The translations under genes were made by a program, and so were the position numbers. A stretch of DNA of 28,575 bases from JBBRSL01 sp038245435 (GTDB lineage: Bacteria; Patescibacteriota; Saccharimonadia; Saccharimonadales; CAIOMD01), in assembly GCA_038245435.1 (NCBI GenBank), contig JBBRSL010000010.1:1-28575 (forward strand), given 5' to 3'. The notes under the pieces were generated by a model. It searched no databases. It was given only the letters and a program-made list of their open reading frames with translations, and was not told where the DNA came from. Shown in pieces: positions 5,279 through 12,686 of the stretch (its first letter is position 1; the number at the start of each line of letters is the position of its first letter).

Positions 5279-5539
5279 ATGGAACGAATATTTATTGACG
5301 TGCGTGAACCTTTTGAATTTAAGATGGGTCACGTAAAGGGAGCTATTAATATCCCGCCAGCCGAGCTTATGGCCGGCGCTTCAAAGCTTAATGATGTACC
5401 AAAAGATACCGAACTTGTCTTGTACTGTCGTTCGGGCAGCCGTTCAAATTCATCAATGCCTTATTTTAAGCGATTGGGATTTGAGAACTTAGTGAATGGT
5501 ATGAATAAAGATCAAATCAAGGCCCGATACGACGTATAG
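5279..5539 (+). CDS. Single-domain rhodanese (cytoplasmic sulfurtransferase)
   Basis: An 86-aa rhodanese domain with no signal or anchor: FIDVREPFEFKMGHVKGAINIP, then ELVLYCRSGSRSNSSM with the catalytic cysteine in CRSGSRS, and a short RLGFENLVNGM tail, similar to PspE/GlpE-size proteins. ATG 5273 is also in frame, but AAAGGA lies only one base before it and 7 bases before ATG 5279, so 5279 is preferred. Transcribed away from the Fur-family regulator across a shared palindrome, it is probably co-regulated with the anchored rhodanese at 4406-4798. Confidence 0.9.
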   Translation: MERIFIDVREPFEFKMGHVKGAINIPPAELMAGASKLNDVPKDTELVLYCRSGSRSNSSMPYFKRLGFENLVNGMNKDQIKARYDV

Positions 5540-5557
5540 TTATTGCTACCCACAGAG

Positions 5558-5566
5558 TGCTATAAT
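5558..5566 (+). promoter_or_regulatory. Extended -10 promoter of the CxxC-protein/GH15 operon
   Basis: TGC directly precedes a consensus TATAAT (5561-5566). The start codon is 35 bases downstream with only a weak GTGGG before it, so this transcript has a short leader. No good -35 box is seen. Confidence 0.55.
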
Positions 5567-5601
5567 CTAGCCATAAGCAGTATTAAATAAGTGGGCAAAA
5601 A

Positions 5602-6021
5602 ATGATAAAAAAACAATCAGATGACCCAAATGTCGCGATGGCAGCTGGCCACGCTTCGGGTATCATAGACGAAACACTTAAACAGTTACCGAAAGCGCAA
5701 AGCTTTGACTACGGTGGTGAGCAAATATCGATTGGCGAATACGACGTGTGCGCAACCTGCACAACAGCAATTGCCGAAGCGCAGCAGGCCAGGCAGGCGC
5801 TCACAAAAAGAGCAGATGCGATAGATGACCCAGTTATTAAAGAGCACGTACTGCTCGCCGCGCAGCTGTTCGAGTCAGAGGCGCAATCGGCAATAATTCG
5901 TGCCGAGCTACATAACGGTAAAAATACCGAGCCAATACTGAATTCGTTGCTTGGATTTTTGTATAACCGAAATGTCCGTGACGATTACTCACACAACCAC
6001 GAGGGTGGGGTACAGTTATGA
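5602..6021 (+). CDS. Uncharacterised alpha-helical protein with one CxxC pair
   Basis: This 139-aa cytoplasmic protein has no recognised family. After a polar N-terminus comes YDVCATC (C50 and C53), which could bind metal or form a redox disulfide. Two long helices rich in Ala and Glu follow (AIAEAQQARQALTKRADAI and KEHVLLAAQLFESEAQSA). The C-terminus is His-rich (SHNHEGG). Its stop overlaps the ATG of the GH15-like gene by four bases (6018-6021), so the two products are made together. A role linked to that hydrolase is an inference from coupling only. The minus-strand frame here is a shadow. Confidence 0.72.
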   Translation: MIKKQSDDPNVAMAAGHASGIIDETLKQLPKAQSFDYGGEQISIGEYDVCATCTTAIAEAQQARQALTKRADAIDDPVIKEHVLLAAQLFESEAQSAIIRAELHNGKNTEPILNSLLGFLYNRNVRDDYSHNHEGGVQL

Positions 6022-7058
6022 GTAACCAAGACACAATTCAGAGACATTTAGATAATCTCCGTAAATTAATAACGCCAACGGGCTTATTTTTGGCCTCATC
6101 AATAAATGTCGAAACAGGCTATGACAAGGCGTGGTTGCGCGATAATGTCTACGAAGCGTTGGCGTTTGAGTACGCAGGCGAATGGGATGTGGTAGCTAAG
6201 TCGTATCACACGCTACTCGATATTTTTGATAAGCATATCGATAAGATTAACTGGGCTACCACCAATAAGCCGTTTGAGAGCTGGCAGTTTATCCATGCCC
6301 GTTACAACCCCGAAACACTCGAAGAATTTTGGGAATCATGGGGCAATAAACAACATGATGCAATCGGTGCAGTCTTGTTTAAGCTCGCAGATTTTGAAGC
6401 TCAAGGTAAAAGCGTTTTGCGTAACCAAAAAGATCATCGAACGGTGCAAACACTGATTTACTATATTTGTAACGTTGAATATTGGCATGATGCCGATAGC
6501 GGCATGTGGGAAGAAAACGAAGAAGTACACGCCAGCTCAATCGGGGCAGTCGTGGCTGGCCTTAAAAAATGGCAAGAAGTTGGTGGCAAAGATGTCGATC
6601 AAGATGCCATAGACAGAGGCGAAGCGGCCTTACAGGCTCTGCTGCCACGCGAGTCAGAAGCAAAATTTAGCGACTTGGCGCTGCTGTCGCTTATATATCC
6701 GTATAATGTTGTCAGCCCTGAAATGGCCGCAACTATTGTCGAAAATTTGGTATATCACCTGACTAAAGAAAAGGGTGTGATGCGCTATAAGTTCGATGCC
6801 TACTACAACAAGAATACCGATGGGTATTCAGAGGAAGCCGAATGGTGCTTTGGGCTATCGTGGCTGGCGATCGCCTATAAGCGGCTAGGCGACATTGAAA
6901 AAGCTCGCTTTTACCTCGATAAGGCCGCTGCAACGGTTACTAAAGACGGCAAAATACCAGAACTATATTATTCGAATACCGACAAAGCGAACGAAAACAC
7001 ACCGCTTGGGTGGTCTGAGAGCATGTTCGTTGTGGCGCTATACGAAGTAAACAGCTAG
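6018..7058 (+). CDS. Glycoside hydrolase family 15-like protein (glucoamylase/phosphorylase-kinase-alpha type)
   Basis: A 346-aa (alpha/alpha)6-toroid-type protein. Recognisable features: WLRDNVYEALAF (residues 39-50); SGMWEENEEVHASSIGAVVAGL (161-182) with the likely acid E165; EEAEWCFGLSWLAIAYKRLGD (272-292); and PLGWSESMFVVALY (329-342) with E334 in the usual C-terminal Glu position. GH15 enzymes release glucose from the non-reducing ends of alpha-glucans or hydrolyse trehalose; phosphorylase kinase alpha subunits share the fold. There is no signal peptide, so the substrate would be intracellular (glycogen-like or trehalose). It is shorter than most bacterial GH15 proteins (about 600 aa) because the N-terminal beta domain is missing. 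It is translationally coupled to the preceding CxxC gene. Confidence 0.82.
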   Translation: MSNQDTIQRHLDNLRKLITPTGLFLASSINVETGYDKAWLRDNVYEALAFEYAGEWDVVAKSYHTLLDIFDKHIDKINWATTNKPFESWQFIHARYNPETLEEFWESWGNKQHDAIGAVLFKLADFEAQGKSVLRNQKDHRTVQTLIYYICNVEYWHDADSGMWEENEEVHASSIGAVVAGLKKWQEVGGKDVDQDAIDRGEAALQALLPRESEAKFSDLALLSLIYPYNVVSPEMAATIVENLVYHLTKEKGVMRYKFDAYYNKNTDGYSEEAEWCFGLSWLAIAYKRLGDIEKARFYLDKAAATVTKDGKIPELYYSNTDKANENTPLGWSESMFVVALYEVNS

Positions 7059-7109
7059 AGTATCTGATCAGCTCGCAAAAACAGAGGAGCCTCTTGAGGT
7101 CGAGAGAGC

Positions 7110-7138
7110 TTGTGCTTATTGTGAAAAACACGTATTAT
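7110..7138 (+). promoter_or_regulatory. Promoter of the anchored LytR_C-like gene
   Basis: TTGTGC (7110-7115) and TATTAT (7133-7138) are separated by exactly 17 bases. The leader is about 25 bases and contains the Shine-Dalgarno AGAAAGG before ATG 7170. Confidence 0.6.
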
Positions 7139-7169
7139 AAGTTTGTATTTGGAAAAACAGAAAGGTTCT

Positions 7170-7874
7170 ATGGCCGAAAAAGAAGCACCAGCAAAAGCTG
7201 AAGTGCCGAACAAGAAAAAACGGAATCTACCAATCGTAAAAGGCCTTACGGTGTTATTTGTTGTGGCTTTAATCGCTTTTGGCGGTTTTTATTTTGTGCA
7301 ATACCAAAAGGTAAACAATAAATACCAAGATTTAAGTATGACCGATGACCAGCGTAACCAAAAATTAGTAAATGAAGTCGCTAAAATTATAGATTTACCG
7401 AAAGATGAAAAACCGGCACTTGTCAGTAAGGTTGCAGACAAGGGTAAGCTCAATGAAACCAAGGCTATGGCTTCATTTTATGAAAAGGCCGTGAATAACG
7501 ACGTTATATTAGCCTTTCAAAAAGCTAACATCTCAATTATCTATCGCCCATCTGAGAAGCGTGTTATTAAAACGGATAATTACCAGAACTTTCTATCGGC
7601 AAGCAACGTCATCAAAATTGGAGTCATTGCACCAAACGAGCAACAGCAAGGACTTGTTACGCAACTTGAAAAGTTTGGTAATGTGCAGATAGTCAGCAAG
7701 ACTGCGCCAAAAGTATTAAATGGACAAAGCTACGTCGTTGACTTAACTGGTTCAAACTCCAAAACGGCACAAGACCTGGCTACTCAACTTGGTATACAAG
7801 TTGGAACATTACCCGACGGCGAAGCCAAACCTTCAGGCGCTTTATTTGCAGTCGTAATTGCACCATTGCAGTAA
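7170..7874 (+). CDS. Single-pass envelope protein with a LytR_C-like C-terminal domain
   Basis: Using ATG 7170 (AGAAAGG 4 bases upstream) the product is 234 aa. A longer frame from 7143 adds nine residues but would begin almost at the predicted transcription start. Layout: a Lys-rich cytoplasmic head (KAEVPNKKKRN), one transmembrane helix (about residues 22-45), a helical linker (residues 50-125), and a C-terminal alpha/beta domain. That domain has YVVDLTGSNSKTAQDLATQL and GTLPDGEAKPSGALFAVVI, resembling the end of LytR_C domains found on wall-assembly proteins. The domain call is moderate. The next gene follows after 11 bases and also encodes an anchored extracytoplasmic protein. Confidence 0.68.
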   Translation: MAEKEAPAKAEVPNKKKRNLPIVKGLTVLFVVALIAFGGFYFVQYQKVNNKYQDLSMTDDQRNQKLVNEVAKIIDLPKDEKPALVSKVADKGKLNETKAMASFYEKAVNNDVILAFQKANISIIYRPSEKRVIKTDNYQNFLSASNVIKIGVIAPNEQQQGLVTQLEKFGNVQIVSKTAPKVLNGQSYVVDLTGSNSKTAQDLATQLGIQVGTLPDGEAKPSGALFAVVIAPLQ

Positions 7875-7885
7875 GGGCATGAAGC

Positions 7886-8572
7886 ATGTACCGGTCGAAT
7901 CAACGCTACCATAAGCACAGAATCCTGCTCAGGTTCACGCTGATTATTGGTGGTCTGTTTGTGATTGGGCTCGCATTTGGTTGGTGGGTATTCATCCGAG
8001 GCAATAATAGTACCTCGGCAAATTTCGATAAACTAGGTACCATTACAGTTAATAGGGCTACGACCAAAGACTTTACGACGCCATACTTTAAGATTTCTTT
8101 GCCGACAAGCTGGGAGGATAAGGGTCGCCAAAACCCCTTTAGCTATGAAGTGTATTATTTGTACCAGAATGGTCAAAAAGATTATGAGAATCGATGGCTT
8201 AAGATATTTGTAGATGTATTCCCGCGCGATATGCCGCTTAATCGATTATTGCCCGTTACATTGCTTAATGGTAAATTATCACCCGGTGTTTTATCTGATG
8301 ACTGTACGGCGTTTACTGATGTACCAGTTGTTGGGGCGAACGGGGTGAAGCAGATAAGCGTAGCTGCAAAGTGGCAGGGCGTGAACTTTATGTGCAACTT
8401 TGGCGCCTCACAGAATGTTACCGGTACTGCATCGGCCGAAGAGGGTTATGCGATTACTATGACTGGCCCGAGCGGAGGTACGCATAAGTATTTCTTTACA
8501 TATGCCGATTTCAATGTTCGCCCAGATTACCAGTTTTTAAGTGAAGCGCTCAAAAGCTTCCAACCAATTTAA
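7886..8572 (+). CDS. Anchored extracytoplasmic protein of unknown function
   Basis: A 228-aa protein: a basic N-terminus (MYRSNQRYHKHRILLR), one transmembrane helix (about residues 15-37), then a beta-rich extracytoplasmic domain. The domain includes FKISLPTSWEDKG, a pattern seen in PsbP/lipoprotein-like 'F..slP..W' domains, plus two cysteines (DDCTAF and NFMCNF) that could form a disulfide. It ends in FLSEALKSFQPI, like the 'i..sl.' end of such domains. AAGGG lies about 9 bases before the ATG, and the gene follows the LytR_C-like gene by 11 bases, so the pair is probably one transcript. I do not recognise a named family. Confidence 0.68.
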   Translation: MYRSNQRYHKHRILLRFTLIIGGLFVIGLAFGWWVFIRGNNSTSANFDKLGTITVNRATTKDFTTPYFKISLPTSWEDKGRQNPFSYEVYYLYQNGQKDYENRWLKIFVDVFPRDMPLNRLLPVTLLNGKLSPGVLSDDCTAFTDVPVVGANGVKQISVAAKWQGVNFMCNFGASQNVTGTASAEEGYAITMTGPSGGTHKYFFTYADFNVRPDYQFLSEALKSFQPI

Positions 8573-8593
8573 GAACGCTTACTAGCAAAAAAA

Positions 8594-9967
8594 TTAGAGC
8601 TCTGGGTTCGCAATGCTCAGTCCGAAGTGCATGAGGGCGGATTTACCGATCGCACAAGCTTGATCCATGGCTACCGTTATATGGGCAAGAGTTGCGGTGA
8701 GTTGTTGCACTACTTTGCTTATTGCACTACTTTGCTTTGATTCGTCTGTCTCGCTTATATCTTTGAGACCTTCAATTGCAAGAGCAAAGTGGCTGCTAAG
8801 GGTTAACTGCGTGAGGGATTCGAGGATTTCTGGTGTATATGCTATGTCGAGTGCCTCGAGCAGTTCGGTGAACAGAATAGCTATTTCTTCCTGTGCTTGA
8901 TTTTCGTCAATTGTATTTTCGTTTTGAAGAGTGACGGGTATATCAATAATTTTAACGATTATTTCATGTATTTTCTGTGTTGTATCGATTTCGCTTTGCT
9001 CGACAGATTCGGTAATAGTTTCGAGGATTTCTTCTACTTGGTTAACAACTCCTGGCTCAATTATTTCTTCTTCGATTAGCGCAAGTTCTTCAGTTTGTGC
9101 GGTCTCGGCAGTAAAGATTTTGGGCGGTTGTATTGTGACGGTTTCTGGGATAAGTTCGTTACCGTTATTAGTTGAGCTATCAAGGACATTGCTTATCGTA
9201 TCAGGCTGGGCAATTTCTTGTGGCTCAAAGACGGGAAGAATTTTCTCGATTATTTGGGGAGCATCCAATACGGCATCAAAATGAGTTATCTCTAAATCTG
9301 CTACTTTGGTTTCAGGGTAAATTGGAGTATCAACTTTAGGTAGCTCATTGTTAGCATCATTAGGTTTCGGTGAAGGTGGTAAGTCTTCAGTAGAGGCGCT
9401 ACTATATGAAGCCGAACTATCATAGGTTTTCCTCGATACGATGAGTGTTTCAGATGGAAGTTGTGTAACGAAAGTTTCTGGTGTTGTGGCTGCATTAAAT
9501 AAAATTTGAGTTATCGGTTCAGCAGTATTGCGCACCTCTTTTGATAGCTTAGGAGCGGTAGCTGTTGGTTCTTGTTTATCTTTTTCTGCCTGTTTACTTA
9601 TAGGTGATGTTTCTGGTTCATCTACAAGGCCAACTTCCTGCTCCTCCTCGAAAACTTCTTGTATGTCTTCATCTACCAACAATTTATCAGCGAGTCGTTG
9701 TCGCAGCTCTGCGACGACAAAATCAACGTTTTCTGGTGTTAGCCTTACTGGCCAATTAATTGTGATGTCATGGAGCGTCATATCAGTACCAGGCAGCCAA
9801 GGGCAGTCAATAAGTTGGTGTGCATTAGCGCCAACAAAACTCGTTAACTCGAAATCCCAGTCACCTTCTTTTATTGTTTCTTGCGCAACTTTGGGCGCGT
9901 CCTGAACATCATCAAATTCCTGCATCTGATGATTGGTCTCCTGAACAGTCAAAGTCTCAGCACTCAT
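8594..9967 (-). CDS. Large acidic low-complexity protein, unknown
   Basis: The 457-aa protein is strongly acidic (many Glu/Asp), with three parts. Residues about 35-100 look folded (FVGANAHQLIDCPWLPGTD, ITINWPVRLTPENVDFVVAELRQRL). Residues about 105-330 are Pro/Glu/Thr/Ser-rich and probably disordered, with repeated short EE and PET motifs. Residues about 330-457 are helical (IHEIIVKIIDI, EEIAILFTELLEALDI, LTATLAHITVAMDQACAIGKSALMHFG). There is no signal peptide or transmembrane helix. It resembles a linker or scaffold protein; no family is recognised. A TATTAT box 8 bases before ATG 9967 suggests leaderless expression. Long plus-strand frames inside are shadows of its biased codons. It converges with the gene ending at 8572, with a 21-base gap. 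Confidence 0.78.
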   Translation of the reverse strand: MSAETLTVQETNHQMQEFDDVQDAPKVAQETIKEGDWDFELTSFVGANAHQLIDCPWLPGTDMTLHDITINWPVRLTPENVDFVVAELRQRLADKLLVDEDIQEVFEEEQEVGLVDEPETSPISKQAEKDKQEPTATAPKLSKEVRNTAEPITQILFNAATTPETFVTQLPSETLIVSRKTYDSSASYSSASTEDLPPSPKPNDANNELPKVDTPIYPETKVADLEITHFDAVLDAPQIIEKILPVFEPQEIAQPDTISNVLDSSTNNGNELIPETVTIQPPKIFTAETAQTEELALIEEEIIEPGVVNQVEEILETITESVEQSEIDTTQKIHEIIVKIIDIPVTLQNENTIDENQAQEEIAILFTELLEALDIAYTPEILESLTQLTLSSHFALAIEGLKDISETDESKQSSAISKVVQQLTATLAHITVAMDQACAIGKSALMHFGLSIANPEL

Positions 9968-9975
9968 AGATATAA

Positions 9976-9981
9976 ATAATA
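9976..9981 (-). promoter_or_regulatory. -10 box of the acidic protein gene
   Basis: TATTAT on the minus strand ends 8 bases before ATG 9967, with no Shine-Dalgarno between. It predicts a transcription start at the start codon. Confidence 0.5.
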
Positions 9982-10005
9982 AACACTATCACAAAAATTA
10001 TCTAC

Positions 10006-11682
10006 CTAGCTATAGTGCGTTTGTAGATAGGCGAGATGCTTTTCTCGGAATTTTTTAAATTCTGTTTTACTCATACCTTTATTTTTTATAAAAGTACTAA
10101 TTTTTTCACTGCCGATATAATGGGGCATCATGACGTAGCTACTGCCTTGCTCGTATAGCTCGCTGGCTTGCTCGGCAGTTTCGGCAGCGCACACGAATAC
10201 GGCATCTGGGTTTACCTTTTCAAGATAATTACTTAAGAAAATGTTGGTGGCATGATCGGTCACGGTTGAAACGACAAGCTTTGCCTTTGCAATATTAACT
10301 TCCTCAAGTAGCTCTAAATCGGTAACATCACCATAAATATATGGGATACGCTTACGCTCGAGTAAATCAATAACCTCTGGATCGTAGTCAACAACAACGG
10401 AGCGCTTTTTCATGTGTTCCATAGTGCGAATAAACTCATTACCGCCCTTGTTGTAGCCAAACAGCACCATGTCGTAGACTTTAATGCGTTCTTTTTCGCT
10501 ATGTGTTTTACGGCGTTCGAACATTACCAGTTGATTTTCGAGCAGTGCATACATTTGATTGCTGTAGGTAATTGCATACGAAGAAGTTGCAATGGTAATG
10601 AGCGCAACGATTGTCATAATATTCACAATATCGTTACGAATAATTCCTTGGTTGGCGCCCAATATTACGAACACCAGTGAAAACTCACTTATTTGGGCCA
10701 ACGCTCCACTCGTTTTAAAGCTGGTATTTCTGGTGTAGCCTAAAATACCCATAATCGTCATAACAATAAGTGGCTTAAGTAGGATAACGATAATACTAAA
10801 TACAACAACCGGCAGCCATACCGCACCAAAGTTATTAAACGATAGCTGTGTACCAAGAGCAATAAAGAATATCACCACAAAGAAATCTCGCAAAGGTCGC
10901 AAACGTGAGGCGATTTCTTGCGCATACGGTAGGTTGGCGAGTGCTACTCCGGCGATAAGGGCGCCAACTTCAAGTGAAAATCCAAAGTAATTAAAGAGCG
11001 CTGCGATACCGAAACCCCAACCAATTGCAAATAAGAACAAAAATTCTTGGCTGCCTGCAACCAGTTTATTCATTCGCGGAAGCGCATAAGTGGCAATAAG
11101 ATACAAAGGAACAGCGATGAGTACACCTTTGGCGGCGAGTGTAATAAACTGCGTGATTGAAAAAGCACCTTCACTGCGTGCTGTCGCCATAATAAGCGCA
11201 AAGGCAGCCACGATATCTTGTACAAGTAAAATACCAATGGTAATTTTGCCGTACAGTCTATTTTGTTCTTTACGGTCACTGAGTAGCTTAAGGATAATAA
11301 TGGTGCTACTAAACGATAGGGCAAGTCCTATGACGATACTTTCAGTCTTGCCAAAGCCAAAGCTGCGCCCGGCGGCAAAACCGATAAGCGTGACAAATAA
11401 TATCTGTAAGCTACCGGTGATGAGGGTGACCTTACCTACTTCACGAATAATCTTAGGGTTTAACCCGAGTCCAATAATAAATAAGAGCAGTGAAATACCG
11501 ATGCTCGAAAATACTTCAATGGTATCTTGGCTATGCGCGATATTAAGTATTGCTGGCCCAACAACGAGGCCAGTTAGAATGTAGCCGATAATGAGGGGCT
11601 GACGAATCAAGCGCATAAATAGCGAAATAACCGCTGCAATTGCGATGACGATACTGAGTTCGGTAAAGAAACTATTAGGCAT
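10006..11682 (-). CDS. Kef-type CPA2 cation/proton antiporter with RCK (TrkA-N) domain
   Basis: The 558-aa protein has about 12 transmembrane helices (residues 5-375). CPA2 hallmarks include QPLIIGYILTGLVVGP (28-43), SFSSTIIILKLL (123-134), the ion-site LLVQDIVAAFA (152-162), and SLEVGALIAGVALA (236-249). A cytoplasmic Rossmann RCK domain follows (about 402-520): VLFGYNKGGNEFIRTM, then VVDYDPEVIDLLERKRIPYIYGD and LVVSTVTDHATN. The nucleotide loop reads GYNKGG rather than the usual GxGxxG, so ligand binding may be altered. Role: K+ or Na+/H+ exchange for pH and ion balance. The frame starts at ATG 11682; AAGGAG lies rather far upstream (about 14 bases). The long antisense frame at 11090-11584 is a shadow. 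Confidence 0.93.
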   Translation of the reverse strand: MPNSFFTELSIVIAIAAVISLFMRLIRQPLIIGYILTGLVVGPAILNIAHSQDTIEVFSSIGISLLLFIIGLGLNPKIIREVGKVTLITGSLQILFVTLIGFAAGRSFGFGKTESIVIGLALSFSSTIIILKLLSDRKEQNRLYGKITIGILLVQDIVAAFALIMATARSEGAFSITQFITLAAKGVLIAVPLYLIATYALPRMNKLVAGSQEFLFLFAIGWGFGIAALFNYFGFSLEVGALIAGVALANLPYAQEIASRLRPLRDFFVVIFFIALGTQLSFNNFGAVWLPVVVFSIIVILLKPLIVMTIMGILGYTRNTSFKTSGALAQISEFSLVFVILGANQGIIRNDIVNIMTIVALITIATSSYAITYSNQMYALLENQLVMFERRKTHSEKERIKVYDMVLFGYNKGGNEFIRTMEHMKKRSVVVDYDPEVIDLLERKRIPYIYGDVTDLELLEEVNIAKAKLVVSTVTDHATNIFLSNYLEKVNPDAVFVCAAETAEQASELYEQGSSYVMMPHYIGSEKISTFIKNKGMSKTEFKKFREKHLAYLQTHYS

Positions 11683-11756
11683 ATTTATTTTACAATTTAC
11701 TCCTTATAATCATACAATAAGCAGCCATAAATAACCATTAGCGTATCTCGTCTTGC

Positions 11757-11786
11757 TTGACGCGCTCATGCTTTAATTGCTACTAT
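11757..11786 (+). promoter_or_regulatory. Promoter of the 30-aa micro-protein transcript
   Basis: TTGACG (11757-11762) and TACTAT (11781-11786) are 18 bases apart, and TGC precedes the -10 box. The transcript should start near 11793, giving a leader of about 60 bases. Confidence 0.6.
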
Positions 11787-11854
11787 TAATACATCATTCA
11801 GCTACAAAAATCGTAGTGTGTGAAGACAAAAAGAGAAAAAAATAAGGAGTGAAA

Positions 11855-11947
11855 GTGTCTATTAAGGTTACTATTGAGCCGTCTCGCAAGGTTCCAGTGG
11901 CTGTCCAGGTTTTCCCAGCTACGTGGTTTCGCTATATTGAGTACTAG
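11855..11947 (+). CDS. 30-aa micro-protein with strong Shine-Dalgarno
   Basis: The frame begins at GTG 11855 with AAGGAG five bases upstream and ends at TAG 11945-11947. The peptide starts MSIKVTIEPSRKV and ends FPATWFRYIEY. It has alternating hydrophobic residues that suggest beta structure and an aromatic tail (W, F, Y, Y), with no signal peptide. A good promoter precedes it, and it converges with the DsbA-like gene with only 3 bases between stops. An in-frame GTG at 11849 lies inside the Shine-Dalgarno and is less likely. No family is recognised. It could be a real micro-protein, a leader peptide or an RNA with an incidental frame. Confidence 0.5.
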   Translation: MSIKVTIEPSRKVPVAVQVFPATWFRYIEY

Positions 11948-11950
11948 GTG

Positions 11951-12589
11951 TTATTGAGCGTTTTTTAGCGCTTGGTCTATTTGAGCAGAGAACTTATCGA
12001 GAGTAGATAGGTCTGCATTATCAACTTGTTTGCCAGCAATAAAGAATGTTGGTGTACCGTTGACGCCCTTCTTTTGACCTTCTTGTAGGTCGGCATTAAT
12101 AGACGAATTGGCTTGTTCGCCAGCGTAGTAAACCTTAAAGGCAGCAACATCTAAGCCAAGTTGTTGGGCGTAGCCACTAAATATGGTCAGTGGATCAGAG
12201 GTATCACTCCAGGCTTGCTGGTTTTGATACAGCAAATCGTGCATTCCAAAGAATTTTCCTTGCTGGCCTGCTGCCTCGGCAGCACGTGATGCAGCACGGG
12301 CATTTTTGTGAATGCTATCAAGCGGGAAATGCCTAAAGGTAAACTTAACGGTATCCTTATATTTTTCTTTTACTGCACTGACCAGTGGAAAGAACTGTCC
12401 ACAAGCAGGACACTGAAAATCAGCATACTCGAGTAGCTCAACTTTTGAATCGAGCTTACCGGTACTATGATTAGTCACACTTGCCGTTGAAGTGACAGTT
12501 GGTGTTTTAGATTTACTGCTAGAATATGCAAATATACCACCAAGCGCCAAAATCGCTACACCCAAAACAATTAGAAATTTTTTGTCCAC
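11951..12589 (-). CDS. DsbA-like thiol:disulfide oxidoreductase, membrane-anchored
   Basis: The 212-aa protein has an N-terminal anchor or signal helix (KKFLIVLGVAILALGGIFA), a Ser/Thr-rich linker, and a thioredoxin-fold DsbA domain. Key features: YADFQCPACGQFF with catalytic C60 and C63, the helical insertion EAAGQQGKFFGMHDLLYQNQ, and the cis-Pro loop GVNGTPTFFIAGK. It probably makes or shuffles disulfides in secreted proteins such as the two-cysteine envelope proteins in this window. No DsbB or VKOR partner is present here. The start is GTG 12589 with GGAG 6 bases upstream. It is divergent from the CNNM/CBS gene. Confidence 0.93.
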   Translation of the reverse strand: MDKKFLIVLGVAILALGGIFAYSSSKSKTPTVTSTASVTNHSTGKLDSKVELLEYADFQCPACGQFFPLVSAVKEKYKDTVKFTFRHFPLDSIHKNARAASRAAEAAGQQGKFFGMHDLLYQNQQAWSDTSDPLTIFSGYAQQLGLDVAAFKVYYAGEQANSSINADLQEGQKKGVNGTPTFFIAGKQVDNADLSTLDKFSAQIDQALKNAQ

Positions 12590-12686
12590 GTTTGTCTCCG
12601 TTTACTAATACTTACCTTCATAATACAGCCTTTATGAGCTAAGCTGCTAGCTTTTTACGTATAAAAAGCGCTAGACTAAACAATAA

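Noticed and set aside
7078..7100. Terminator after the GH15-like gene
   Set aside because: The AGAGG/CCTCT hairpin is only 5 bp with a 2-base loop and no T-run, so it is not supported as a terminator.
8931..9905. Long plus-strand frames (8931-9284 and 9528-9905)
   Set aside because: Both are Ser/Cys-rich mirror images of the Glu/Thr codons of the acidic protein, with no start signals.
11090..11584. 164-codon plus-strand frame
   Set aside because: It lies wholly antisense to conserved transmembrane helices of the Kef-type antiporter; no ribosome binding site.
11946..11972. Terminator between the 30-aa gene and the DsbA-like gene
   Set aside because: Only a 4-bp AGCG/CGCT stem is found around the T-run, inside the DsbA-like coding sequence; too weak to call.
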